Shown piece by piece: positions 1 through 8,838 of a stretch of DNA of 64,000 bases. Location: positions 310,001 through 374,000 of the forward strand of contig NC_012796.1 of the NCBI RefSeq assembly GCF_000010665.1, given 5' to 3'. Position 1 is the stretch's first letter. The number at the start of each line of letters is the position of its first letter. The DNA is from Solidesulfovibrio magneticus RS-1. Its GTDB lineage: Bacteria; Desulfobacterota; Desulfovibrionia; Desulfovibrionales; Desulfovibrionaceae. Below the pieces are notes generated by a model. The model ran no database searches. It was given only the letters and a program-made list of their open reading frames with translations, and was not told where the DNA came from. Made by a program: the position numbers and the translations under genes.

Positions 1-1630
1 GCTTGGCGGCGGCCAGCAGTCCCGGCACGTCCAGGACCAGGGCCATGTCGCCGGCCTCGGTGACGGTGCCGCCAAGGACGCCCTCGACCCGGCCCAGGGC
101 TCGGCCAAGGTGCTTGAGCACGGCCTGTTTGCGGCCGATGACGGCGTCCACCACCAGACCGGCCCGGCCGCCGTCGCGGCGCACGGTGACCACGTGGGGC
201 GTGTGGGCCTCGACCCGGTCGAGGTCGAAAAAGCGGCGCAGGGACAACAGCGGCATGGGGAGGCCGCGCAGTTCCATGATACCCGTGGTTCCGGCCAGGG
301 CGGCCGTCGCCGGCAGCTCCAGGCATTCCTCCACGTAGTCCAGGTGGAGGTAGTAGGCCTCGCCGGCGCAGCGGACTTCCAGGCAGTCGATGATGGCCAG
401 GGACACGGGCAGGCGGATGGTGAAGGTGCTGCCCGCGCCCGGAGCGCTTTGGACGTCCAGGCGGCCGCGCAGGGCGGCGATGGCCTCGCGCACGGCGTCC
501 ATGCCCACGCCCCGGCCCGAGACGTCGCTTACGGCCTCGGCCGTGGACAGGCCGGGCAGGAAAATAAGTTCCAGGGCGGCGGCCGGGTCAAAGGGGCGGC
601 CGGCGTCGATGCGGCCGGCGGCCACGGCCTTGGCCCAGAGCTTGCGGCCGTCGATGCCGCCGCCGTCGTCGCGCACGGCGATGACCACATCGGAGCCTTC
701 CTGGCGGGCCGACAGGGTGACGGTCCCCTGGCGCGGCTTGCCCAGGGCCGCGCGCACCTCGGCCGGTTCGACGCCGTGGTCCACGGCGTTTCGCAGCAGG
801 TGGATGCAGGGGGCGTTTAACTGTTCGATGACGGCCTTGTCGAGTTTGGTGTTCTCGCCTTCCATGACCAGGGCGGCGTCCTTGCCCAGGCTGGCGCAGG
901 CGTCGCGCACCAGCCGGCGGTACTTGGGAAAGCTCACCTTGATGGGCAGCAGTCGCAGCCCCAGCACCTGGTCGCGCAGCAGGGCCGAGAGCCGTTCGAC
1001 CTCCTCGGCCACGCCCCGAAGTTCCAGGTCGGCCCGGCGCAGGGCCAGGCCGGAGAGCCGGGCCTGGGCGATGCCGAGTTCGCCTACGCGATCCACCAGC
1101 ACGTCGAGTTCCAGGGCCGGAATGGCCAGCTTGCGGATGCGTTCATCGGCCCAGGCCGGCCCCGGAGCTTTGTCGGTGTCGACCTCGGCTTCCGGCTCGG
1201 CCTCGGGTTCGGCACCTGACTCGGCAGGCTGTTCGGCGGCGGACGGCGTGTTTTGGACCAGGGCGGCCAGCCGGGCCAGACGCTCGGCAATGTCACGGGA
1301 GGCGTCGTTTCGGGCGTTTTCGGCCATGGCCCGCATGTCGTCGAAGGCCCCGAGCAGTTCACCCACGAACTGGCGGTCGGCCGGCCGTCCGTCCCGGCGC
1401 ATGAGTTCCAGCACGGATTCGGCCCCATGGGCCAGGGCGGCGAGATTGGCCGCGCCGATGGCTCCGGCGTCGCCCTTTATGGTGTGGGCGGCCCGGAAGA
1501 TGGCGTCCACCCGGCCGGCCAATTCGCCGGCCGGAGCGGACTCCAGGTCGAGGATGGCCGTTTCGATGCCGCGCAGCTGCTCCAGGCAGCTTTCGGCAAA
1601 AAGTTCGTAGAGGGTGTCGTCGTCGGCCAT
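1..1630 (-). CDS. cheA: Chemotaxis histidine kinase CheA (3' end beyond window)
   Basis: CheA autophosphorylates on an Hpt-domain histidine and passes phosphate to CheY/CheB-type regulators, working in a cytoplasmic complex with receptors and CheW. The frame opens at ATG 1630 and stays open to base 1 (about 543 codons). The domain order is visible: Hpt with HTIKGDAG (His49), an Ala/Glu/Pro-rich linker near residues 120-165, the dimerisation helix, the ATPase domain with NAVDHG, DDGGGID and GRGVGMDAV, and a C-terminal CheW-like domain (GIMELRGLPMPLLSLR) cut by the window edge. The stop codon is not in the window. It lies 89 bases downstream of a hydrolase gene on the same strand, so it may be co-transcribed with the polysaccharide genes. 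The family assignment is secure; the signal and partners are unknown. Confidence 0.95.
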   Translation of the reverse strand, partial: MADDDTLYELFAESCLEQLRGIETAILDLESAPAGELAGRVDAIFRAAHTIKGDAGAIGAANLAALAHGAESVLELMRRDGRPADRQFVGELLGAFDDMRAMAENARNDASRDIAERLARLAALVQNTPSAAEQPAESGAEPEAEPEAEVDTDKAPGPAWADERIRKLAIPALELDVLVDRVGELGIAQARLSGLALRRADLELRGVAEEVERLSALLRDQVLGLRLLPIKVSFPKYRRLVRDACASLGKDAALVMEGENTKLDKAVIEQLNAPCIHLLRNAVDHGVEPAEVRAALGKPRQGTVTLSARQEGSDVVIAVRDDGGGIDGRKLWAKAVAAGRIDAGRPFDPAAALELIFLPGLSTAEAVSDVSGRGVGMDAVREAIAALRGRLDVQSAPGAGSTFTIRLPVSLAIIDCLEVRCAGEAYYLHLDYVEECLELPATAALAGTTGIMELRGLPMPLLSLRRFFDLDRVEAHTPHVVTVRRDGGRAGLVVDAVIGRKQAVLKHLGRALGRVEGVLGGTVTEAGDMALVLDVPGLLAAAK

Positions 1631-1719
1631 GGGGAAGGGTGGTTCCTTATGGTGTAGCCATACGACGCCGTCGCCCGGGACGCAAGGCGACAGGCCGGGA
1701 GGGCGGTTGGTCGCGCCTG

Positions 1720-3351
1720 CTACATGTAGCCGAGATCGGAGAGTTCCTCGGCCAGGGCGGCCGCAGCGGCCGCGTCGTCGGGAGCGGCCGGAGCCGTGGC
1801 CGCCGCCCCGGCCACGGCTCCGGCCACGGGCCGGGCGGCCAGGGTTTCGGCCGTAAAGGCCCCGGCCAGTACCCGGCCGTCCATGGATTCGGTGGGCGCT
1901 TCGCCCAGGGCATGGAGCAGGGTCGGGGTCACGTCGGGCATGGCCGCGTCGGCCAGCTCCACCCCGGCGGCGATGCCCGGCCCGGCCAGGGCGAAGACGC
2001 CGTACTGCTCGTGGCGGCCGCTCCATTTGTGGCCGGCGAAAAGGCCGGTGGGCGCGTCCTGGGCGTAAAGCGCGATCTCGTGGGGCACCAACACCTGATA
2101 GCCCGGGCCGCACAGCGTCACCACATCCGGGGCGTTTGGCGTCCCCTCGCCCTGGTAGAGTTCCTCCCGGGCGTAGACGGCGGAGAAGGGGTACGCTCCG
2201 GTTTCGGGATCGACGATGGCGGCCAGGCCTTCCTTGAGGCGGGCGACCAGGGCCGGCCGGTCGGCCGGGGAGACCACAGCCTCGTTGAAAAAGATGCCGC
2301 CGGCGATGCCTTCGGAGACGCAGGCCGAGCGCTCCCAATCCACGATGGAGGAAAAGAGGTTGTTGATGCGGGCGTGTTCGGCCGAACGGGCCTTGCGCCG
2401 GGCCTCCACCACCGAGGCCGGCAGCACGGCCTTGGCCGCCGCCGCCACCAGCCGCCGCAGTCCCGAGGGCGGCCGCCGGCCGGCCAGGGTCCGGGCCAGG
2501 TCGCCGGACAGGACGAGCAGGCCCTGGTCCATGAGCCAGCGGTTGAGGAAAATGGCGCGCTTAAGCGGCCCGGCCCCGTGGTCCGAGACGATGGCCACGG
2601 CGGCGTCCGGGCCGGCGGCGGCCACGATGCGGCCAAGGGCGAGGTCCAGGCGCTCGTAGACCTGCTCGATGGCCTGCCCCAGCTCGGCGTGGCGGGGATG
2701 GGCCGGGTCGCGGTAGCCCCAGAAGAAATGCTGCACCCGGTCGGATTCCATGAAGACCGAGCAGAAATAGTCGAGTTGCCTACGGGCCATGAGCCACAAG
2801 GTCAGCTCGCAACGGGCGTCCACCCCGGCCAGCAGGTTGGCCAGGTACTTGGCCGGATCGGGGTCCAGCATGGGCGATTCGCGGCAGGTCCCGAATTTCG
2901 CTTCGACCTCGCGGCGGATTTCCGGGGGATACGTGAAGTCCTCGACGTGGCTGGGGGTGAACATGCCCGGAATGACGAAGCCGTCCACGGGATCGGGCGG
3001 CCAGGTCACGGGCACGTTGGCCGCGCCGGCCGGCCGTCCCCGGTCGGACAGGATGCGCCAGATAGGCGGCAGGCGGCGCTGGGCCGCGGACACGAACCGG
3101 ACCTCGTGGGTCCTGGGGTCCAGGGTCAGGGCATCGCAGACGCCGTGGCGGCCGGGGCTGGCCCCGGTGGCGAAGCTTGTCCAGGCCACGGGCGTCACCG
3201 GCGGCACGGTGGAACACAGCGGGGCATGGACGCCCCGGGCCAGCAGGGCGGCCAGATGGGGCATGCGGCCCTGGGCCATGAGCGGCTTGGCCACATCGAA
3301 GGTGGCTCCGTCCCAGCCGATGACCACCACGCGTTTTGCCGTCAGGGACAT
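1720..3351 (-). CDS. Alkaline-phosphatase-superfamily phosphodiesterase/hydrolase
   Basis: A 543-residue protein of the type I phosphodiesterase / nucleotide pyrophosphatase branch of the alkaline phosphatase superfamily. The metal-site motifs are intact: GWDGATFD with Asp14 and likely nucleophile Thr17, SDRVQHFFW (Asp204, His208), SDHGAG (Asp257, His258) and a later GHKWSGRHEQ. There is no signal peptide, so it is probably cytoplasmic. The last 60 residues are Ala-rich and end EELSDLGYM. Its start overlaps the flippase stop by 10 bases, suggesting translational coupling. Relatives often sit in glycan or glycolipid loci, where the substrate is usually unknown; a phosphorylated sugar or lipid carrier is a reasonable guess here. 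The fold is well supported, the substrate is not. Confidence 0.85.
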   Translation of the reverse strand: MSLTAKRVVVIGWDGATFDVAKPLMAQGRMPHLAALLARGVHAPLCSTVPPVTPVAWTSFATGASPGRHGVCDALTLDPRTHEVRFVSAAQRRLPPIWRILSDRGRPAGAANVPVTWPPDPVDGFVIPGMFTPSHVEDFTYPPEIRREVEAKFGTCRESPMLDPDPAKYLANLLAGVDARCELTLWLMARRQLDYFCSVFMESDRVQHFFWGYRDPAHPRHAELGQAIEQVYERLDLALGRIVAAAGPDAAVAIVSDHGAGPLKRAIFLNRWLMDQGLLVLSGDLARTLAGRRPPSGLRRLVAAAAKAVLPASVVEARRKARSAEHARINNLFSSIVDWERSACVSEGIAGGIFFNEAVVSPADRPALVARLKEGLAAIVDPETGAYPFSAVYAREELYQGEGTPNAPDVVTLCGPGYQVLVPHEIALYAQDAPTGLFAGHKWSGRHEQYGVFALAGPGIAAGVELADAAMPDVTPTLLHALGEAPTESMDGRVLAGAFTAETLAARPVAGAVAGAAATAPAAPDDAAAAAALAEELSDLGYM

Positions 3352-4823
3352 GGCGACTCCTTGGCACGGGCGGCGTCGCGGCCGGCCTGCCGGATCTGGC
3401 GCAGTTCGGCGAGGTCGCGCCGGGTTGCGCCCTTAAGCCCCAGAATCACCGCGCCGTAGGCGAGGGTCGCGGCCGCCGCGCCAAGCACGGGCGAACCGCG
3501 CAGCAAAGACGCAGCGCCCAGACAGGCGGCCACGGCGCAGGCCGTGCGCAAGGCCGGCCCCAGGGCCAGGGGCGTGTAGCCGTGGCGGGCGGCGAAGCGC
3601 AACGAAAAGACCAGCAGCCAGGCGTAGGAGCCCAGGGCCGCGCCGGCCGCGCCCATGGTCCCGTAGCGCGGGACCAGGAAGGCGTTGGCGGCAAAGGCCA
3701 GCACAAGGGCAGCCCCGGCGTAATACAGGGCATAGCGCTGGCGGCCGATGGCCACAAGCAGGTTGTTGACGAGCATGTCCAGGGCCAGCAGCGGCAGGGC
3801 CAGGGCGAGCAGGCGCATGACCGGCGCGGCCCCGGCGTATTTGCCGCCAAACAGGAGCTGGCAGGCCGGTTCGGCGTAGACGGCCAGCAGGCAGGCCGGC
3901 AGGGCCATGCCCTGCAAGGTGTGGCGGAAGACCAGCCGGAACAGCCGGCGGGCCGTGTCGAAATCCGTGGGGGCCAGCCGGGCCAGGGCCGGAAACACGG
4001 CCAGCATCAGCGCCTGGGGCACGATTTCGAGCTTGAGGAGAAACTCGTGGGGAGCCTGGAAATCGGCCACGGCCGGGAGATCGGCCCACCACGACAGGGA
4101 CAGCGTACCGGCCCGGAAGAGATTTTGCTGGAAAAACACCCCCAGCCCCACCACCGACGAGGCCAGGAACATGGCCCGAAGGGCCGGGAAGTCCGGGGCG
4201 AAGGACGGGGTGGTGAGCCGCGCGGCCACCCGCCAGGCCAGGGCGGCATGGAGGGCGGCGGCGGCGAGCAGGCCGGCCAGCACGCCGGGGACGCCGTAGC
4301 CCAAAAACAGGGCCAGTCCCACGGCGATGATGGAGACCAGCCCCGACAGGGCGGCCAGGGGCGTTTCGAAGCCCATGCGCTCGTGGGCCTGGAACACGGC
4401 GCAGCCGAGCATCCCGAAGGACCGGCACAGTTCCAGGGCGTAGGCCAGGGCCAGCAGGCCGAAAAGCGGCCCGTCGTAGCCGGACCAGACCCCGGCCAGG
4501 GCCAGCCCCAGGCCGGCGGCTACGGCCAAGGCGGCCCGCAGCAGGATGGCCCGGCCGACCACCGCGCCCGAGGTGGCCGGGAAGCAGGCCATCTCCCGGA
4601 TCATCACCTGCTGCACGCCGAAATAGGTCAGGGCCGCCGCCGCGCCGGCCAGGGCGCTGACCGCGCCCAGCCGGCCGAAATCGTCCACGGGCAAAAGCCG
4701 CGCCGCCGCCAGCAGCACGAAAAAGCCGCTTAGGGCCTGAAGCCCCCGGGACACGGCCAGGGCCAGGAAATTGCGGCCCAGGGAGCGGCGGTCGGAAGCT
4801 GGGGGGACATGCGGGGCGGCCAT
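3342..4823 (-). CDS. Wzx-type polysaccharide flippase
   Basis: A 493-residue polytopic membrane protein with about 12-14 hydrophobic segments, typical in length for the oligosaccharide flippase (Wzx, MVF) family that moves lipid-linked repeat units across the inner membrane. Residues 12-50 contain the characteristic N-terminal helix with SRGLQALSGFFVLLAAARLL, and LFGGKYAGAAPVMRLLA near residue 335 matches the flippase repeat G-x-Y-xxA. It is preceded 9 bases upstream by the large membrane protein ending at 4833 and overlaps the following hydrolase by 10 bases, so the three form one transcription unit. A second, unrelated-looking flippase lies at 49291-50751, so two glycan pathways may be present. 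The substrate cannot be told from sequence. Confidence 0.88.
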   Translation of the reverse strand: MAAPHVPPASDRRSLGRNFLALAVSRGLQALSGFFVLLAAARLLPVDDFGRLGAVSALAGAAAALTYFGVQQVMIREMACFPATSGAVVGRAILLRAALAVAAGLGLALAGVWSGYDGPLFGLLALAYALELCRSFGMLGCAVFQAHERMGFETPLAALSGLVSIIAVGLALFLGYGVPGVLAGLLAAAALHAALAWRVAARLTTPSFAPDFPALRAMFLASSVVGLGVFFQQNLFRAGTLSLSWWADLPAVADFQAPHEFLLKLEIVPQALMLAVFPALARLAPTDFDTARRLFRLVFRHTLQGMALPACLLAVYAEPACQLLFGGKYAGAAPVMRLLALALPLLALDMLVNNLLVAIGRQRYALYYAGAALVLAFAANAFLVPRYGTMGAAGAALGSYAWLLVFSLRFAARHGYTPLALGPALRTACAVAACLGAASLLRGSPVLGAAAATLAYGAVILGLKGATRRDLAELRQIRQAGRDAARAKESPCP

Positions 4824-4832
4824 GAGTGTGCG

Positions 4833-6767
4833 CTAATACGGCGTGGTGTTGCAGGTGAGGGTGGAGAGGAGGCCGGCCCAAACCTCTCGGGGCATCCGGT
4901 ACAGGACGGAGGTGGCGTTTTCGGCCAGCCGGTAGCCGGCCAGTTCCGGCGGCGGGCCGCCGGGGGCGCGGTCCAGGGCCACGAAAACCTCGGCCGCGCC
5001 GGGGCCGTCCGGGGCGGCCAGGGCTAACGGCGCGACCACCTGGAAGGGGCCGTCCAGGGACAGCCCAAGGAAGCTCCATTTCCAGGGATCGGCCGAGCAC
5101 ACGGCCAGTTGCCTGGCCCCGGCCCGGGCCAGGGCGTCCTTCAGACCGGCGATGTTGCCGTCGATGACCCGGTAGCGGCCGTGGTTGCGTACGTACCGGG
5201 GGTAGTCGATGTTCAGGGCGGCATAGGCCGGACGCAGGCCGGCGGCCACGAGTTGGCCGGCCAAGAAGACGCCGGCCAGGACCACGGCGGCCATAGCGAC
5301 CGGCCGGGGCAGGGCCGGTTTGCCGGCCGGCCGGGCCAGGGCGGCATAGAGGGCCACGGCGGCGGTCATGGGATAGAAATAGGACAGCCCCTTGCCGGCC
5401 ACCCAGGGCGCGCCGCGCAGCCAGAAAAGGGCAAAGGCGGCCAGGGAGGCCAGGGAAAAGGTCAAGGCGCACAGTGGCGCACGGCGGTCGGGGTCGGCGG
5501 CGGCCCGCAGTCCGCCAAGGGCGAACAGGGCGCACAGGCCAAGCCCCAGGACCGAGACCAGCCAGCCCGGCAGATCGCAAAAGCCCCAGCCCGGCAGACG
5601 GGAGAAGCCGTATTCCAAAAGCGGCAGGCCGAACAGGCCCGAGGGCAGGTTGTGGTACAGCCAGCTGAAATAGGCCTCGCTCCACAGCTGGGGCGCGCCC
5701 TGGGTGAACTGGATCTGGGCCAGCATGTGGCCCCAGAGAAACCGCACCGGCCAGGTGGCGGCCATGCCGATGAGAAACCCGGCGACGTGGACGGCGCACT
5801 CGGCCCGGGGCAGCCGGCCCAGGGCCCGGCGCAGCACCAGATAGCTGGCCGAGGCCCCGACGATCATGGGGAATATTTCCGTGTAATTGACAAAGGCGGC
5901 CAGGTAGCAGCCGGCCAGAAGCACCAGCCGGCCCAGGGTTTCCCGCCGCCCGGCCGGGGCGGGCAGGGACAGGGCCAGGGCGAGAAGCGCCACCAGGGGC
6001 AGGACGTTGATCTGGGAAAATGCCCGGATATCCAGGACCATCTGGGCGTAATAACCGGTGGACAGGGCCAGGGCCGACAGGCTGGCGGCCGGGGCGGACA
6101 GGCCCATGGCGGCCAGGAAGGGGAGCAGGGCGGCAAAAAGCAGCACAAAGCTCGTGAGCGTAAAAGCGTACTGGTATTCGACGATGCCAAGACCGCCCAG
6201 GCGGGCAGCGGCCGTGAGCATGGCCCCGGAGGTCCAGCGGATGCTCAGCATGGACTGGGCCGGCACCAGCATGGGGCCGGCCGCTTCCACGGCCTCGGGG
6301 GTCTGCTCGAAGGCCCAGGCCCGGGGGTGTTCGTCGAAGTACCGGGCAATGAACATATAAATGAAGGAATCCGAGGCGTTGCCGCGAAAGACGTCATAGC
6401 CTTTCTTGCCGACGGCCAGGGGGGACAGCAAAAAGCCCAGGCACAGGACCAGACCGGCCAGGCCAGCGAGAAGCCGTTTGCCGGATACGGCGGCCAGGCG
6501 CGGGCCGATGGTGGCACGGCAGGCCGCCAGGCAGGCGGCCGAGACGGCCAGAAGCAGCCCGGCCAGGGGCCAGGCGGCCTCGCCGGCCGTGCCTTCCTGG
6601 AGCAGCCACCAAGTCAGGGCCGTGGAATAGAGGGCGTAGCCCGCCGCCGGAGCCAGGGCCAGGACGGCCAGGGCGCCCAGGCGCGGGGCCAGCAGGGCCA
6701 TGGGGCCAAGGCCCGCGCCGGCGAAGATCAGGCCGTTTAAAGCCAGAGCCAGAACGATGTGCTGCAT
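4833..6767 (-). CDS. Large polytopic membrane protein, glycan locus
   Basis: A 644-residue, very hydrophobic protein with roughly 12-14 predicted membrane segments through residue ~490, followed by a ~150-residue soluble C-terminal part ending STLTCNTTPY. I do not recognise a named family with certainty. The architecture (many helices, aromatic extracytoplasmic loops, soluble tail) resembles PMT/GT-C glycosyltransferases or Wzy-like polymerases. The loop after the third helices contains DVFRGNASDSFIYMFIARYF, an acidic first periplasmic loop of the kind GT-C enzymes use. It lies 10 bases from the upstream HlyD-like gene and 9 bases from the flippase, so it belongs to this operon. A GT-C transferase or polymerase role is inferred from context only. 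Confidence 0.75.
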   Translation of the reverse strand: MQHIVLALALNGLIFAGAGLGPMALLAPRLGALAVLALAPAAGYALYSTALTWWLLQEGTAGEAAWPLAGLLLAVSAACLAACRATIGPRLAAVSGKRLLAGLAGLVLCLGFLLSPLAVGKKGYDVFRGNASDSFIYMFIARYFDEHPRAWAFEQTPEAVEAAGPMLVPAQSMLSIRWTSGAMLTAAARLGGLGIVEYQYAFTLTSFVLLFAALLPFLAAMGLSAPAASLSALALSTGYYAQMVLDIRAFSQINVLPLVALLALALSLPAPAGRRETLGRLVLLAGCYLAAFVNYTEIFPMIVGASASYLVLRRALGRLPRAECAVHVAGFLIGMAATWPVRFLWGHMLAQIQFTQGAPQLWSEAYFSWLYHNLPSGLFGLPLLEYGFSRLPGWGFCDLPGWLVSVLGLGLCALFALGGLRAAADPDRRAPLCALTFSLASLAAFALFWLRGAPWVAGKGLSYFYPMTAAVALYAALARPAGKPALPRPVAMAAVVLAGVFLAGQLVAAGLRPAYAALNIDYPRYVRNHGRYRVIDGNIAGLKDALARAGARQLAVCSADPWKWSFLGLSLDGPFQVVAPLALAAPDGPGAAEVFVALDRAPGGPPPELAGYRLAENATSVLYRMPREVWAGLLSTLTCNTTPY

Positions 6768-6777
6768 GGCGGGCCGC

Positions 6778-7776
6778 TTAATGCAGATCGACCACGACGT
6801 CGCAGCGCATGCCTTCCTTGATGCGCAGGTCGGGGTTGGGCAGGGTCAGTTCGATGAGATAAAAGGACGGTTGCTGCAACATGGCCGGCTGGGCCACGTA
6901 GTCCACCTTGCTGATAGTGGTCTGGAATTTTTCGCCGGGCCAGGCGTTGAAGATCACGGTGGCGGGGTCGCCGGCCTTGAGCTTCTGCATGGCGATTTCG
7001 TGCACCGAGGCCCGCACGATGATGGGATCGAGTTTGCCGATGGTGACCAGGGGAGCCTGTTTGGAAAAGGCCATGCCGGGCACGAGGCTGGAGTTGAGCC
7101 ACAGGATGTAGCCGTCGCCGGGGGCGCGCACGTAACCCCGGCGAGGCAGGTTTTTGAGGTCCACTTCCTTGCCGAATTTGGACTGGCTGAGCAGGACGCT
7201 GTTGTCGTAGCGCTGGCGGGCCAGTTCCAGTTTTTCTTCAAGAAAGTCGCGTTGCAAAAGCAGGTTTTCGATGTCGCGGGCGTTGTTGGCGACCTCGTTG
7301 ACGGCCACGGCCTGGTTGCCGGCCATGTTTTCCAGCTCTCGCTGGCGGTTTTGGATCGTGGCAAGTTGGAACTGCACGACGCTCATGGCGTGTTCCAGGC
7401 CGTTGAGTTCGGCCCGCGACACGAGCTGCTTTTCGGCCATGAGGTTTTCCAGGGGCAACTCATAGGTGATGAGCACTTGGTCTTCCACCACGTGTTGGCC
7501 GATCTGGACCGGAGCCGAGATGATCCGCAGCCGGCGCATGTCCGAGCCCAGATCGGCGGCGGATTTTTCCTCGACGGCTTCCTTGGGCATCTCGTAGACG
7601 TTGGCTGTGATGCCGCTGCCTTGGGTCGGGGCCTTCTTGGATTTGGCGGAAAAGGGCCAGTTGATGTCGTAGCGGATGGGGCAGTAGGCCTTGCCCTGGA
7701 AGGAGATGGTCTCGGCCGAGGCCGGAAGGGCCGCCGCCAGAAGCAGCGCCGCGGCCAGTCCGAAGAGGGTTTTCAT
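6778..7776 (-). CDS. HlyD/RND-type periplasmic adaptor-like protein
   Basis: About 332 residues beginning MKTLFGLAAALLLAAALPASA, a clean signal peptide, then a barrel-sandwich/lipoyl half (residues ~50-120), a long coiled-coil stretch with Gln/Asn/Glu heptads (NRQRELENMAGNQAVAVNEV), the returning lipoyl half with GYVRAPGDGYILWLNSSLVPG and a beta-barrel domain ending IKEGMRCDVVVDLH. This is the membrane-fusion protein layout of secretion and efflux systems. The frame could open earlier, up to 7893, but the upstream part is Arg/Gly-rich and lacks a signal peptide, so ATG 7776 is preferred; ATG 7785 is an alternative. No inner-membrane pump gene is adjacent. It starts divergently from the Wza-like gene and heads the operon running to CheA. 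Confidence 0.82.
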   Translation of the reverse strand: MKTLFGLAAALLLAAALPASAETISFQGKAYCPIRYDINWPFSAKSKKAPTQGSGITANVYEMPKEAVEEKSAADLGSDMRRLRIISAPVQIGQHVVEDQVLITYELPLENLMAEKQLVSRAELNGLEHAMSVVQFQLATIQNRQRELENMAGNQAVAVNEVANNARDIENLLLQRDFLEEKLELARQRYDNSVLLSQSKFGKEVDLKNLPRRGYVRAPGDGYILWLNSSLVPGMAFSKQAPLVTIGKLDPIIVRASVHEIAMQKLKAGDPATVIFNAWPGEKFQTTISKVDYVAQPAMLQQPSFYLIELTLPNPDLRIKEGMRCDVVVDLH

Positions 7777-7970
7777 ATCTGTCATGCCATGCCTGCAGGC
7801 GGTTTCGGATTGCGGCGCGACCGCGCCAGCGCCCAGGCGAGACGACGTGCCCGAACGCGGCCTCCCCTTACACCAGATCATCCCGGACCACAACGCGGCG
7901 GGTCCGTCTTGCCGCCGGGTCCGAAATCCCGTAATTGGGCGAGACCCTGATCCAAAGCGAAAGGACTGCC
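7777..7970. promoter_or_regulatory. Divergent intergenic region between two export operons
   Basis: Both the HlyD-like operon (minus) and the Wza/Wzc operon (plus) start from this 194-base gap, so promoters for both are expected here. I could not pick a convincing sigma-70 or sigma-54 pair. A 6-base inverted repeat (CGGACC...GGTCCG, near 7893-7915) is present. A strong ribosome site, GAAAGGA, lies just before ATG 7971. The regulatory role is an inference from gene arrangement. Confidence 0.35.
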
Positions 7971-8837
7971 ATGCCCGCCTGCGCCCTCCCGCGATCCCTC
8001 GCCCCGCTTATGTTGTTGGCCGCGGCGTGGATGCTCGTCTCCTGTGCCCGGCCCACGGCCCCGCCGCCGGCCGCTTCCTCCTCGAAAAATCCTGCCGCCG
8101 CCTCGGCCGCCGCCCCGGCCCGGCGGGCTGTTCTGGGCTACGGCGACGAGTTGCTCGTGGCCGTGTGGCGCCACGACGACCTCAAGACCGCCGTGCGGGT
8201 GGACGAAGCCGGGCGCATCCAGCTGCCCCTGGCCGGCGAGGTCACGGCCGGCGGGCGCAGCGTGTCGGAACTGCGCGCCGACCTCACCCGGGCTTACGCC
8301 AAATACCTCGTCGATCCCCAGGTGACGGTGACGGCCCAGAGCCTGCGCAGCCAGACTGCCCTGGTCCTGGGCGAGGTCAAGTCCCAGGGCGTGGTGTCCG
8401 TGGACCACGACATCGTGCTGTTCGAGGCCATCGCCCGGGCCGGCGGCTTCACCGACAACGCCGGCAAGAGCACGGTGGTGCTGTTCCGGGGCATGGATAC
8501 CGACAAGCCCCAGGCCTACATCCTGGATATGAAGCTCGGGACCGGCCTTGGCAAGGGCACGGCCGGCTTCGACCGCTATCTGGAAGGCGGCGACGTGCTC
8601 TACGTGCCCAAGAGCACCTGGGCCAACATCGACGAGTTCCTGGGCCACCTAAACGCCGTGGTCAACGCCTTCATCAATGCCGAGCGCCTGGTCATCTTCC
8701 TGCCGCAGCTGCGCGACGCCATAAACGACCTGTCCCAGGGGCCGGTCAACCAGGTCAACACGGTCATCCAGCAAAGCCAGCCCGTGGCCGGAGAATATTT
8801 AAGCAATCGCCAGGGCGGCGTGACCACGGTGCAGTGA
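7971..8837 (+). CDS. Wza-like polysaccharide export lipoprotein
   Basis: A 288-residue outer-membrane polysaccharide export protein. The signal peptide ends in a lipobox MLVSC, so Cys25 is the probable lipidated residue. The polysaccharide export domain follows a Pro/Ala linker: LGYGDELLVAVWRHDDL, then DEAGRIQLPLAGEV, the hallmark of the family. An SLBB domain follows (VLGEVKSQGVVSVD). The C-terminal part ends NRQGGVTTVQ. ATG 7971 is chosen over the 12-codon-longer start because GAAAGGA sits 8-14 bases upstream and the signal peptide then begins correctly. It overlaps no gene and is one base from the Wzc-like gene, giving the classical wza-wzc pair. Export of a capsule or exopolysaccharide is the expected role. 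Confidence 0.9.
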   Translation: MPACALPRSLAPLMLLAAAWMLVSCARPTAPPPAASSSKNPAAASAAAPARRAVLGYGDELLVAVWRHDDLKTAVRVDEAGRIQLPLAGEVTAGGRSVSELRADLTRAYAKYLVDPQVTVTAQSLRSQTALVLGEVKSQGVVSVDHDIVLFEAIARAGGFTDNAGKSTVVLFRGMDTDKPQAYILDMKLGTGLGKGTAGFDRYLEGGDVLYVPKSTWANIDEFLGHLNAVVNAFINAERLVIFLPQLRDAINDLSQGPVNQVNTVIQQSQPVAGEYLSNRQGGVTTVQ

Positions 8838-8838
8838 T

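Noticed and set aside
1639-3459. 606-codon plus-strand open frame opposite the hydrolase gene
   Set aside because: Gly/Gln/His/Arg-rich composition with no motifs; it is the antisense shadow of a GC-rich gene with intact catalytic motifs.
3433-5799. 788-codon minus-strand open frame over two membrane genes
   Set aside because: Arg/Pro/Gly-rich frame overlapping two well-supported membrane proteins in another frame.
7777-7893. N-terminal extension of the HlyD-like protein
   Set aside because: Adds an Arg/Ser/Gly-rich leader and buries the signal peptide that begins at 7776.
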